Source: Bacillota bacterium
Lineage (GTDB): Bacteria; Bacillota; Clostridia; Christensenellales; CAG-138
Assembly (NCBI GenBank): GCA_023453725.1
Contig: JAEXTB010000303.1
Span: 1 to 12,993 of the forward strand
Direction of reading: 5' to 3'
Length of the DNA: 12,993 nt
Below, one piece after another: positions 6,765 through 12,940 of this stretch; positions within the stretch are counted from its first letter, which is position 1; the number at the start of each line of letters is the position of its first letter. The notes beneath the pieces were generated by a model that worked only from the letters and a program-made list of their open reading frames with translations, was not told where the DNA came from and did not search any database. A program made the translations under genes and the position numbers.

Positions 6765-8027
6765 TTACAGGACGCGCGCCATTCCGGCTGCGCGAATTCC
6801 CGGAACCGCACAGGAGCCTTCCCCAAACACCGCATCCATCCCCGAACGGTACTCCTCCAGAAGATCCAGCGGCACCCACGCCTGTATGGTGCCCGCAAAA
6901 CCGCCGCCATGCACCCTGGTTGCGCCTCGGTCTTTTAACAGATGCTCGCTCAGGCAAAGGGCCGCTGCGACCGGTTCCTGCTGCGGATTTGCAGCAAGAT
7001 ATACGTTTTGCAAGTACATAAATGAGGATTGCCCGCTTTGCCGTACCAGGGCAAGAAAGCGTTCCACATCCCCCGCTTTGAGCGCGTCCGCCTGCTGTTC
7101 CACCCGCGCGTGGTCTCGGAAAAAGTGCGCCGCGCGCAAGAATGCACGGTCTCCGCATGCCTCACGAATACGGGCGGCGTTTTCATAAAGCGCTTCCTCC
7201 GTCACATCCCGCAGGACTTCCCCGCCCAAAGTGCGCGCCACAGCGCGCATTTCTACCGTTACCGCGCCATATTCGCCCGTTAATCCTTCATGATTGCCAT
7301 GGGTATCCGTAATGCAAAGCGCATACCCCTGTGTCGAAACCGGGATGGGTTCCACCACCGGCGAAAGCGGGTCCAAGAAATCCATGCGTACAAACCCGCC
7401 CACGGCGCAGGCCATTTGGTCCATCAGGCCGCAGGGTTTGCCGAAATACTCATTTTCCGCATACCGGCTGATGATGGCCGCCTCAACCGGCGCCAATCGT
7501 CCTTCGTTATATAGGTGGCTTTGGATGCAGCAAAGCAGCACCTCAAACGCCGCGCTTGAAGAAAGCCCCGAGCCGCGCAGCACATCGGACACCATGTATG
7601 CCCGAAAACCGCCCACGCGGTAACCGCGCTGCTGCATGCCATTGGCAACGCCGCGAATGAGCGCCGCTGAGGTTTCTTTTTCTTCCTGCTTTATGGAAAG
7701 GTCTGCAATGTTGATGCTGATTCCGCCGAACCCTTCCGAATACAGCTCCACCGAGCCATCTTCAGTCGGCGACGCAGCACAGAGCATATCGAGCTCCACC
7801 GCAGCAGCAAGCACCGCGCCGTGGTTGTGATCCGTATGGTTGCCGCCCACCTCCGTACGGCCAGGCGCCGAAAATAAGGAGACGTCATGCGCACCGAACC
7901 GGTTTAGATACCCCGACGCCACTTGTGCGCAGCGCTTACGCGCAGCAGGAATGTCCTGATAGATACGGGAAAGCGCTGAATCAAACCCACACTGAACGAG
8001 TTGTTCCGTCATTTTGGATGCAAACAT
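6765..8027 (-). CDS. Galactokinase-family GHMP kinase
   Basis: A 420-residue cytoplasmic sugar kinase with all three GHMP motifs: the galactokinase signature APGRTEVGGNHTDHNHG (54-70), the ATP phosphate loop RGSGLSSSAAFEVL (151-164), and the C-terminal VHGGGFAGTIQA (372-383). The catalytic Asp is D203 in KPCGLMDQ. By family knowledge it phosphorylates galactose to galactose-1-phosphate with ATP. One difference: the usual GEHTD is GNHTD here, so the Glu that contacts the sugar in E. coli, Lactococcus and human GalK is Asn63. The substrate may thus be galactose or a related sugar. The start at 8027 follows a GGGGGTG site; longer in-frame starts run into the promoter. No galT or galE is adjacent. 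The gene may be co-transcribed with the 29-codon ORF. Confidence 0.88.
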   Translation of the reverse strand: MFASKMTEQLVQCGFDSALSRIYQDIPAARKRCAQVASGYLNRFGAHDVSLFSAPGRTEVGGNHTDHNHGAVLAAAVELDMLCAASPTEDGSVELYSEGFGGISINIADLSIKQEEKETSAALIRGVANGMQQRGYRVGGFRAYMVSDVLRGSGLSSSAAFEVLLCCIQSHLYNEGRLAPVEAAIISRYAENEYFGKPCGLMDQMACAVGGFVRMDFLDPLSPVVEPIPVSTQGYALCITDTHGNHEGLTGEYGAVTVEMRAVARTLGGEVLRDVTEEALYENAARIREACGDRAFLRAAHFFRDHARVEQQADALKAGDVERFLALVRQSGQSSFMYLQNVYLAANPQQEPVAAALCLSEHLLKDRGATRVHGGGFAGTIQAWVPLDLLEEYRSGMDAVFGEGSCAVPGIRAAGMARVL

Positions 8028-8058
8028 TTGTACACCCCCTATTGTCTCATATTGTACA
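8028..8058 (-). promoter_or_regulatory. Possible galactokinase promoter with a repeated TGTACAA
   Basis: On the minus strand TACAAT (8056-8051) is a plausible -10 box about 25 bases before the start codon; the -35 region is poor. TGTACAA occurs twice, 24 bases apart (8058-8052 and 8034-8028), flanking the ribosome binding site. This could be a regulator site or chance. Confidence 0.3.
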
Positions 8059-8104
8059 TGAATTTTACAGGTGCGCATAGGGGGAAGCCTCTGTGGAAAA
8101 GAAC

Positions 8105-8131
8105 AAAAAGGGCCGCACAAATTGTGCGGCC
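8105..8131 (-). terminator. Intrinsic terminator of the SPFH gene
   Basis: On the minus strand GGCCGCACA and TGTGCGGCC form a 9-base-pair stem with loop ATT, followed by CTTTTTGTT. It lies about 165 bases past the SPFH stop codon, so both double-hairpin elements would be in the 3' untranslated part of that transcript. Confidence 0.85.
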
Positions 8132-8142
8132 GAATGGTAATA

Positions 8143-8195
8143 TTGGAGGCCCTGCCTCCAAACCTCCGCTTAGGGTCGTAACAACCCTAAGAACC
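8143..8195 (+). repeat. Double-hairpin intergenic element, copy B
   Basis: Hairpin 1 is TTGGAGGC/GCCTCCAA with loop CCT (8143-8161), the linker holds ACCTCCGC, hairpin 2 is TTAGGGTCG/CAACCCTAA with loop TAA (8170-8190, one mismatched pair), and the tail is AAGAACC (8189-8195) before a T-run. The order of parts runs on plus, opposite to the SPFH gene. The G4/C4 core of other copies is GGAGG/CCTCC here, and the linker has changed to CCTCC as well. Confidence 0.75.
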
Positions 8196-8223
8196 TTTTT
8201 TAAAGACGTACAATTTCGGGGTA

Positions 8224-8279
8224 GGTTTCCAAAGGGACGTTACATCCCTTTGGTAGGGGTACGGGGGCAAAGCCCCCGT
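8224..8279 (-). repeat. Double-hairpin intergenic element, copy D (minus orientation)
   Basis: Read on minus: hairpin 1 ACGGGGGC/GCCCCCGT with loop TTT (8279-8261), linker ACCCCTACC, hairpin 2 AAAGGGATG/CGTCCCTTT with loop TAA (8251-8231, one G-U pair), tail GGAAACC. It starts 15 bases after the SPFH stop codon in sense orientation, and lies tail to tail with copy B. Confidence 0.75.
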
Positions 8280-8294
8280 GATGAAAGACTGCTG

Positions 8295-9179
8295 CTACTC
8301 CGTCGGCACGTCAACGCCGATCAGCGCGCCGCCATCCCCCGTCTGCACGGTGGGCAGCTTGCCGTCCCACTTGTTGATTGTCTCATAATCAATCAATGTC
8401 TGGTTGAGGGATTCGGCCAGTTTGCGGTTGGCCTCGGCCTGCGCTTCCGCCTCCACGGCGATCTGCTTTGCCTTGGCTTCCGCCTCAATCACGGCTGCTT
8501 CCGCCTCGGCCTGCGCTGCGATGACCTTCTGCTTCGCGGTGGCTTCCGCGATGACGACCGCCTGCTCCTGCTCGGTGCGGGTCTTGATGAGGTTCTGCTC
8601 CGCTACCTGCTTCTGCTCGATAGCGGCAATGTATTCATCCGAAAAGTCCCAATCGATGATGTTGAAATCTTCCACCACGATGCCGGAATCGGCAAGCTTC
8701 TGCTTCATGTTGTTGTCCAGCTCCACAGAAACCGTGCTGCGGTCCGCAACCAGCGTGCTTGCCGTATATTCGGCCACAACAGCCTTAAATACCTCATGCA
8801 CCGCGGGAACAAGAATCACGTTTTCATAGGCGTTTCCGACGTTGCGGTAGATGGTCTGGCTCATGCCTTTATCAACGCGGTAATTGACCGCAAGCTTCGC
8901 AGAGACCGTCTGCAAATCCTTGGAGAATGCCTGCGTTTCAACCTCCAGCTTCACGATACGGTTGTTGATGAATATCACCTGCTGCGCAAAGGGGATTTTA
9001 AAATGCATGCCCTCCTGCAGTACGATATCACTCACCCTGCCCAGCGTCATCACCACGCCCGTATGCCCAGCAGGCACCACGACAACGGCGCCCAGCACCA
9101 CGGAAAGTACTGCGATCACAATGATCGCGGTCAATACAACCTTACCCCCCGAAACTTTTCCATCCTTGTTTTTAAACAT
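8295..9179 (-). CDS. SPFH/Band 7 (prohibitin-like) membrane protein
   Basis: A 294-residue protein with a short basic N-terminus, one membrane helix (about 13-36), an SPFH/Band 7 domain (about 34-195, with VPAGHTGVVMTLGRV, MHFKIPF and SGIVVEDFNIIDWDFSDEY), and an Ala/Glu-rich coiled coil (about 200-262), ending NKWDGKLPTVQTGDGG as in prohibitin/HflC-like proteins. Such proteins form ring-like assemblies at membranes, organise lipid domains and modulate membrane proteases such as FtsH. The start at 9179 has GGAGGG 8-10 bases upstream; an ATG 14 codons earlier has no site. Its transcript would run through two double-hairpin elements to the terminator at 8105-8131. No partner protease or NfeD is in the window, so the specific role is unknown. 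Confidence 0.93.
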   Translation of the reverse strand: MFKNKDGKVSGGKVVLTAIIVIAVLSVVLGAVVVVPAGHTGVVMTLGRVSDIVLQEGMHFKIPFAQQVIFINNRIVKLEVETQAFSKDLQTVSAKLAVNYRVDKGMSQTIYRNVGNAYENVILVPAVHEVFKAVVAEYTASTLVADRSTVSVELDNNMKQKLADSGIVVEDFNIIDWDFSDEYIAAIEQKQVAEQNLIKTRTEQEQAVVIAEATAKQKVIAAQAEAEAAVIEAEAKAKQIAVEAEAQAEANRKLAESLNQTLIDYETINKWDGKLPTVQTGDGGALIGVDVPTE

Positions 9180-9210
9180 GTTGCTCCCTCCATGTATGGT
9201 TTTACTATTT

Positions 9211-9232
9211 ATAAAAAGCAAACGCTTTTTAT
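9211..9232 (-). promoter_or_regulatory. A/T-rich hairpin in the SPFH leader, terminator-like
   Basis: ATAAAAAGC and GCTTTTTAT form a 9-base-pair stem around a 4-base loop, about 30 bases before the SPFH start codon. On both strands a T-run forms the 3' arm, as in weak A/T terminators. It could be an attenuator in the SPFH leader. No clear SPFH promoter was found beside it. Confidence 0.35.
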
Positions 9233-9234
9233 TG

Positions 9235-9335
9235 TTCGCGTCGGCGAAATAAATTCGCCTGCTCTCCCGCCACTGCGCGGCGCGTGCCGCTATCGCGTCA
9301 CGATACTAATCTTGTTTCGAAAACGGGATTAGTAT
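9235..9335 (+). other. Cluster of hairpins in the intergenic region between SPFH and flippase genes
   Basis: This 356-base gap (9180-9535) has no supported gene. It holds GGCGAA/TTCGCC with loop ATAAA (9243-9259), GCGGC/GCCGC with loop GCGT (9277-9290), and a 15-pair stem with loop CGA (9303-9335), paired throughout with two G-U pairs on the plus strand. A competing TTCGC/GCGAA stem (9235-9248) shares an arm with the first hairpin. The part from about 9336 to 9460 shows nothing clear. The cluster could be a repeat remnant or a structured RNA. Confidence 0.45.
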
Positions 9336-9464
9336 AAAAAGGACTACAATGAGTATACCATAGTGCAGGAGCACATGAAGACCAAAAGATGGCATGGCCA
9401 CGAACCTCTTTTAACATTTTCGTGAACTCTTTTGCGTAAGAGCGCAGACGCGGGGTGCCATTGG

Positions 9465-9492
9465 TTGGCAAAACAGAAAAATCTGCTATACT
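9465..9492 (+). promoter_or_regulatory. Promoter of the flippase gene
   Basis: TTGGCA (9465-9470) and TATACT (9487-9492) are 16 bases apart, with TGC just before the -10 box (extended -10). The start codon is 44 bases downstream. A small hairpin (CCCGC/GCGGG, 9507-9520) lies right before the ribosome binding site. Confidence 0.7.
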
Positions 9493-9535
9493 GTAGTGTG
9501 CAGCAGCCCGCACAAGCGGGCGGAGGGGGCAGTGC

Positions 9536-11152
9536 ATGGAAAAGAAATCCTTTGTACGCGGCGCGGCGATACTCGCAATCGCCGGATTGATTGTAAAATT
9601 CATTGGCGCAATTTACCGGATTCCGCTCAACAACATTGTGGGTGTCGAGGGGATGCGGTATTACGATATCGTCTACCGCTACTATACATGGCTTCTTGTC
9701 ATTTCCTCGGCAGGGCTGCCGACCGCGATCTCAAAGCTCGTATCCGAACGCGCAACGCTGGGCGATTACCGCGGGGCACGTACCGTATTTAAGACCGCCT
9801 TCCGGCTGCTGCTGATTATCGGCATCACGACGACGGTGATCATGTTCTTTGGCGCGGGAGCGCTTGCCTCCATTTCCTACCCGGCAGACGCCACCGCGGA
9901 GATTGCCAAACAGGCGCTGTCTTTCCGCGCGCTTGCGCCCGCGCTGCTCTTTGTCTCCCTCATGTGCGCGTACCGCGGCTACCTGCAGGGCATGCAGCAA
10001 ATGGTGGGCACCGCCTTCTCCCAGGTGGCAGAGCAGTTGGGCAAACTCGGCATCGGTTTTACGCTCGCTATGCAGATGCTGCCGCGGGGGCCGGAATATG
10101 CGGCCATGGGTGCGCTGATCGGGGTGAGCGCGTCCGAATTGGTCGGCCTTGTTGTGATATGGCTTTTCTATCTCCGCCGCAAAAAGGAATTCTCGCTGCA
10201 GATCGCGGCCACGCCGCGCAACAAAGAAAAGGCTACCTTTGGTTCCATCTCAAAAAAGATACTTGCCATTGCCGTACCGGTAACAATTGGTGCTTCCGTC
10301 ATGCCTGTGGTTGGTATCCTCGACAGCGCGCTTATTATCCGCGTTCTTGAAAGCATCGGTTACACGGTAAAGGAAGCGGGCAACGCATACGCGCTGCTGT
10401 ATTCCTACGTGACGCCTATTATTAACATGCCCGCCGTGCTGACCTCTGCGCTTGCTATGAGCCTTGTGCCCGCCATTTCCGCTTACATGGCAAAGAAGGA
10501 TGTGAAGCGAGTGCGTTCTGCGGCCCGCACAGGGCTGAAGCTTTCGCTTATCATTGGTACGCCGTGCGCAGTAGGCTTGTTTGCGCTGGCCGAACCGATC
10601 CTAGGCATGCTGTTCCGCTCCCTTGACCCAACGCAGCTGAAACTTGCCGCAGAGCTTCTGCAGACGGCCTGCATCGGTGTGGTATTCCTCTCCATTGTAC
10701 AGACTCTTACAGGCGTAATACAGGGCCTGGGAAGGCCTTCGGTGCCTGTTATTAACCTCGTATTCGGGGGGGTCTTAAAAGTCGTCACGCTGCTTGTGCT
10801 GATGCACCGGCCGGAAATCAACATTCAGGGTGCCGCGGTCTCCACCGTAGTCTGCTACGCCTCGGCCGGGATCCTTGACATCGTCTACCTGGTGCGAAAG
10901 ACGGGTATGTCTTTGAATCTCTACGACGTGTTCGGCAAGCCCATCCTCTCTTCCGCGCTGATGGGAATACTCGTGACGTTCCTATACCGCGCCATTGTGG
11001 GCCATGCAAGCGCTACGATAGCGACGCTGGGCTCCGTGCTTGCGGGCGTCATGCTCTACGGCGTGCTCGCTATCGTTCTGAAAATGTTCAGCGCGGACGA
11101 TCTGCAGTTTATCCCCGGCGGCAACCGGCTTAGAAAAGTGTTCCGGGTGTAA
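9536..11152 (+). CDS. SpoVB/YabM/MurJ-type polysaccharide or lipid II flippase (MOP superfamily)
   Basis: A 538-residue multi-pass membrane protein with about 14 hydrophobic segments. The N-terminus (FVRGAAILAIAGLIVKFIGA, then IYRIPLNNIVGVEGMRYYDI and SSAGLPTAISKLVSE) matches the SpoVB/YabM/YtgP group of the MOP exporters, which flip undecaprenyl-linked precursors such as lipid II; SpoVB serves spore cortex synthesis. The length is usual (about 510-550). GGAGGGGG precedes the start, and a good promoter lies upstream. The next genes on the same strand are a YabN-type methylase/MazG and HU, an order known from Clostridia and close to the B. subtilis yabM-yabN region, which favours the YabM/SpoVB type. 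Which substrate is flipped, and whether it is sporulation-specific, cannot be decided here. Confidence 0.9.
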   Translation: MEKKSFVRGAAILAIAGLIVKFIGAIYRIPLNNIVGVEGMRYYDIVYRYYTWLLVISSAGLPTAISKLVSERATLGDYRGARTVFKTAFRLLLIIGITTTVIMFFGAGALASISYPADATAEIAKQALSFRALAPALLFVSLMCAYRGYLQGMQQMVGTAFSQVAEQLGKLGIGFTLAMQMLPRGPEYAAMGALIGVSASELVGLVVIWLFYLRRKKEFSLQIAATPRNKEKATFGSISKKILAIAVPVTIGASVMPVVGILDSALIIRVLESIGYTVKEAGNAYALLYSYVTPIINMPAVLTSALAMSLVPAISAYMAKKDVKRVRSAARTGLKLSLIIGTPCAVGLFALAEPILGMLFRSLDPTQLKLAAELLQTACIGVVFLSIVQTLTGVIQGLGRPSVPVINLVFGGVLKVVTLLVLMHRPEINIQGAAVSTVVCYASAGILDIVYLVRKTGMSLNLYDVFGKPILSSALMGILVTFLYRAIVGHASATIATLGSVLAGVMLYGVLAIVLKMFSADDLQFIPGGNRLRKVFRV

Positions 11153-11171
11153 CTTATTTGCCGAAGATCCG

Positions 11172-11222
11172 ATGGGGCTCCGCCCCATTCCCCGCTTAGG
11201 GGCGTTACGCCCCTAAGAACCC
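11172..11222 (+). repeat. Double-hairpin intergenic element, copy C
   Basis: Hairpin 1 is ATGGGGC/GCCCCAT with loop TCC (11172-11188), the linker is TCCCCGC, hairpin 2 is TTAGGGGCG/CGCCCCTAA with loop TTA (11196-11216, all nine pairs perfect), and the tail is AAGAACCC (11215-11222). It starts 20 bases after the flippase stop in sense orientation. GTTTTG follows, a poor U-tract, so it is unlikely to be a simple terminator. Confidence 0.75.
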
Positions 11223-11261
11223 GTTTTGAAATCAGTCAATATCGTTTCCTAATGTCATAAT

Positions 11262-11369
11262 CGCTTTCTTTTGTTTCTTGCACCCAAATGGCACATTTGG
11301 GTATCCATTAAGGATTGATGTGCATCCTAAAGGCTGCACAACCGATCTTTCGTGGAAAGAAAAGAAACG
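11262..11369 (+). other. Palindromic 108-base leader upstream of the yabN-type gene
   Basis: TTTCTTTTGTTTC (11265-11277) and GAAAGAAAAGAAA (11355-11367) pair at 12 of 13 positions. Inside are two hairpins: ACCCAAAT/ATTTGGGT with loop GGCAC (11282-11302) and GTGCA-CCT/AGG-TGCAC (11320-11339, one mismatch). The shape is a three-way junction, either a structured leader RNA or a small MITE-like insertion. The ribosome binding site AAAGGAG follows at 11382. Confidence 0.4.
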
Positions 11370-11394
11370 TATCCTTCGTATAAAGGAGTCTCTT

Positions 11395-12840
11395 ATGCCT
11401 ACCTTGACCATCACCGCGCTTTCCACCCCAGCGACCATTTCCTGTGCTGCGCTTGACGCCTGTAAAAAAGCGGACAAGCTGTATTTGCAGACAGCCAATA
11501 CGCCCTGCGCGCTGCCAATACTTGAGGCTGGGCTTGCTTATGCCACGATGGATGACCTGTATGAGCAAGCCGAGGATTTTGATGAACTGAGTGAAGGCAT
11601 TCTCAACCGCCTGCTTGCGGCTTGCCGGGAAGGCGACGTGGTATACGCCGTACCCGGGCGCGGCATGGGCGACCTGCTGATAGAATTCAAAAAGCGCGCC
11701 GCGCAGCAGCAGACGGCATTATGCGTACTGCCCGGCGTTTCCTATGCGCAGGCGGCTTTGGCACAAGCAGGCCTGGATTACGGGACTTGCCTCACGGTAG
11801 CGGCAAACGCACTGCCAGAACCAATCAACCCGAAACTGCCGCTTGCCATTGAAGAGCTGGATACTAAAATCCGTGCGGGCGAAGTCAAGCTGACGCTTAC
11901 GGAATACTACCCGGACGAGCATCCGGTGACGCTTTGCACCATGACACAAACCGGCGTGTATCAGAACAAAACAGTTCCGCTCTATGAGCTGGACAGGCAG
12001 GATGGGTTCCACGCGACGGCGGTACTTTTTGTCCCCCCTGCCGAGCTCTTATCCCTCTCCCGCTTTGGATACCCTGAGCTTGCTGCGGTCATGCACACAT
12101 TGCGCGTACCGGGCGGCTGCCCCTGGGACAGGGAGCAGACGCATGAGAGCCTGAAAAAAACCATGATCGAAGAATGCTATGAAGTGCTAGACGCCATCGA
12201 TCAAAGCAGCGACGCCGCCCTATGTGAAGAGCTGGGGGACGTATTGCTGCAGATTGTGTTCCATGCTGAAATTGCCGCCGAGCAAAGACGGTTTACGGAC
12301 AGAGACGTGACCACAGGCATTGTCCAGAAGCTCATTTACCGGCACCCGCACGTATTTGGTACAGGGAAAGCGGATACACCGGATGCGGTAATAGAAAAAT
12401 GGGAACAGTTGAAGAAGAAGGAGAAGCACTTTACCACGCAGACGGAAGTATTACGCGCGGTGCCGAAAAACCTCCCCGCGCTGATGCGAGCATATAAGCT
12501 GCAGAAAAAAGCCGCGCAGGTCGGCTTTGATTGGGGAAGCGCCAAGGAAGCCTTCCACAAGCTGCCGGAAGAGACAGAAGAACTGCGCATTGCGATGGAG
12601 ACAAACGGGAACATCGCGGAAGAGATGGGTGATCTGTTGTTTGCGGCCGTAAATGTCTGCAGGCTTTTGCATCTGGAGCCGGAAGAAGTACTCACCAGCG
12701 CAAGCGAAAAATTCCTTGCACGTTTTGCGGGTATGGAAGACTTGGCTCTCTCAAAAGGCACCTCGCTGGACACGATGACGCTCGATGCGCTCGAAGCGCT
12801 TTGGCAAGCCGTTAAAAGTGCCGAATATAGGCAAAAATAA
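11395..12840 (+). CDS. mazG: YabN-type fusion: tetrapyrrole-methylase-like domain plus MazG nucleotide pyrophosphohydrolase
   Basis: A 481-residue protein. Residues about 1-220 resemble the SAM-dependent tetrapyrrole methylase fold (VVYAVPGRGMGDLL, LPGVSYAQAALAQAGL, KLTLTEYYPDEHPVTL), but the glycine loop near the N-terminus (GLGxGD in relatives) reads ALSTPA here, so SAM binding is doubtful. Residues about 225-481 hold tandem MazG domains: CPWDREQTHESL, EECYEVLDAID and EELGDVLLQI in the first (Mg-binding E259, E260, E263, E279, D282), and EETEELRIAM with EEMGDLLFAAVN in the second. MazG hydrolyses NTPs to NMP and pyrophosphate. The start at 11395 has AAAGGAG six bases upstream; a longer in-frame start at 11278 lies in a structured leader. 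It follows a SpoVB-like gene and precedes hup, as in related genomes. MazG activity likely; methylase activity doubtful. Confidence 0.92.
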   Translation: MPTLTITALSTPATISCAALDACKKADKLYLQTANTPCALPILEAGLAYATMDDLYEQAEDFDELSEGILNRLLAACREGDVVYAVPGRGMGDLLIEFKKRAAQQQTALCVLPGVSYAQAALAQAGLDYGTCLTVAANALPEPINPKLPLAIEELDTKIRAGEVKLTLTEYYPDEHPVTLCTMTQTGVYQNKTVPLYELDRQDGFHATAVLFVPPAELLSLSRFGYPELAAVMHTLRVPGGCPWDREQTHESLKKTMIEECYEVLDAIDQSSDAALCEELGDVLLQIVFHAEIAAEQRRFTDRDVTTGIVQKLIYRHPHVFGTGKADTPDAVIEKWEQLKKKEKHFTTQTEVLRAVPKNLPALMRAYKLQKKAAQVGFDWGSAKEAFHKLPEETEELRIAMETNGNIAEEMGDLLFAAVNVCRLLHLEPEEVLTSASEKFLARFAGMEDLALSKGTSLDTMTLDALEALWQAVKSAEYRQK

Positions 12841-12852
12841 GGCATAAAGGGC

Positions 12853-12881
12853 TTGTATATCGGCAAAAAGGCTGATACAAT
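12853..12881 (+). promoter_or_regulatory. Promoter of the HU gene
   Basis: TTGTAT (12853-12858) and TACAAT (12876-12881) are 17 bases apart, and TGA before the -10 box gives an extended -10. The -35 box and the -10 region (ATACAA) are inverted copies of each other and can pair in an imperfect hairpin. HU thus probably has its own promoter apart from the upstream gene. Confidence 0.6.
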
Positions 12882-12940
12882 AGGTTTCGGCATAATCAAT
12901 GCTGAATGAACATTGAACATTTAAGGAGGATAATCCACTT

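Noticed and set aside
6487..7188. Plus-strand open frame of 233 codons
   Set aside because: It runs through a minus-strand terminator and into antisense galactokinase, with no ribosome binding site and Arg/Ser/Ala-rich random-like sequence.
9215..9230. Catabolite-repression (cre-like) site in the SPFH leader
   Set aside because: The core AAACGCTTT resembles part of a cre site but the flanking TG and CA are missing; the A/T hairpin explains the stretch better.
8001..9332. Long plus-strand open frame of 443 codons opposite galactokinase and SPFH
   Set aside because: It lies antisense to two genes with clear families, has no ribosome binding site, and its His/Leu/Arg-rich composition is that of an antisense shadow of the SPFH coiled coil.
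5955..11222. Reading the four double-hairpin elements as a CRISPR array or as simple terminators
   Set aside because: They are far apart without regular spacers, and at least A, C and D lack a U-tract; A and D are followed by separate terminator hairpins.
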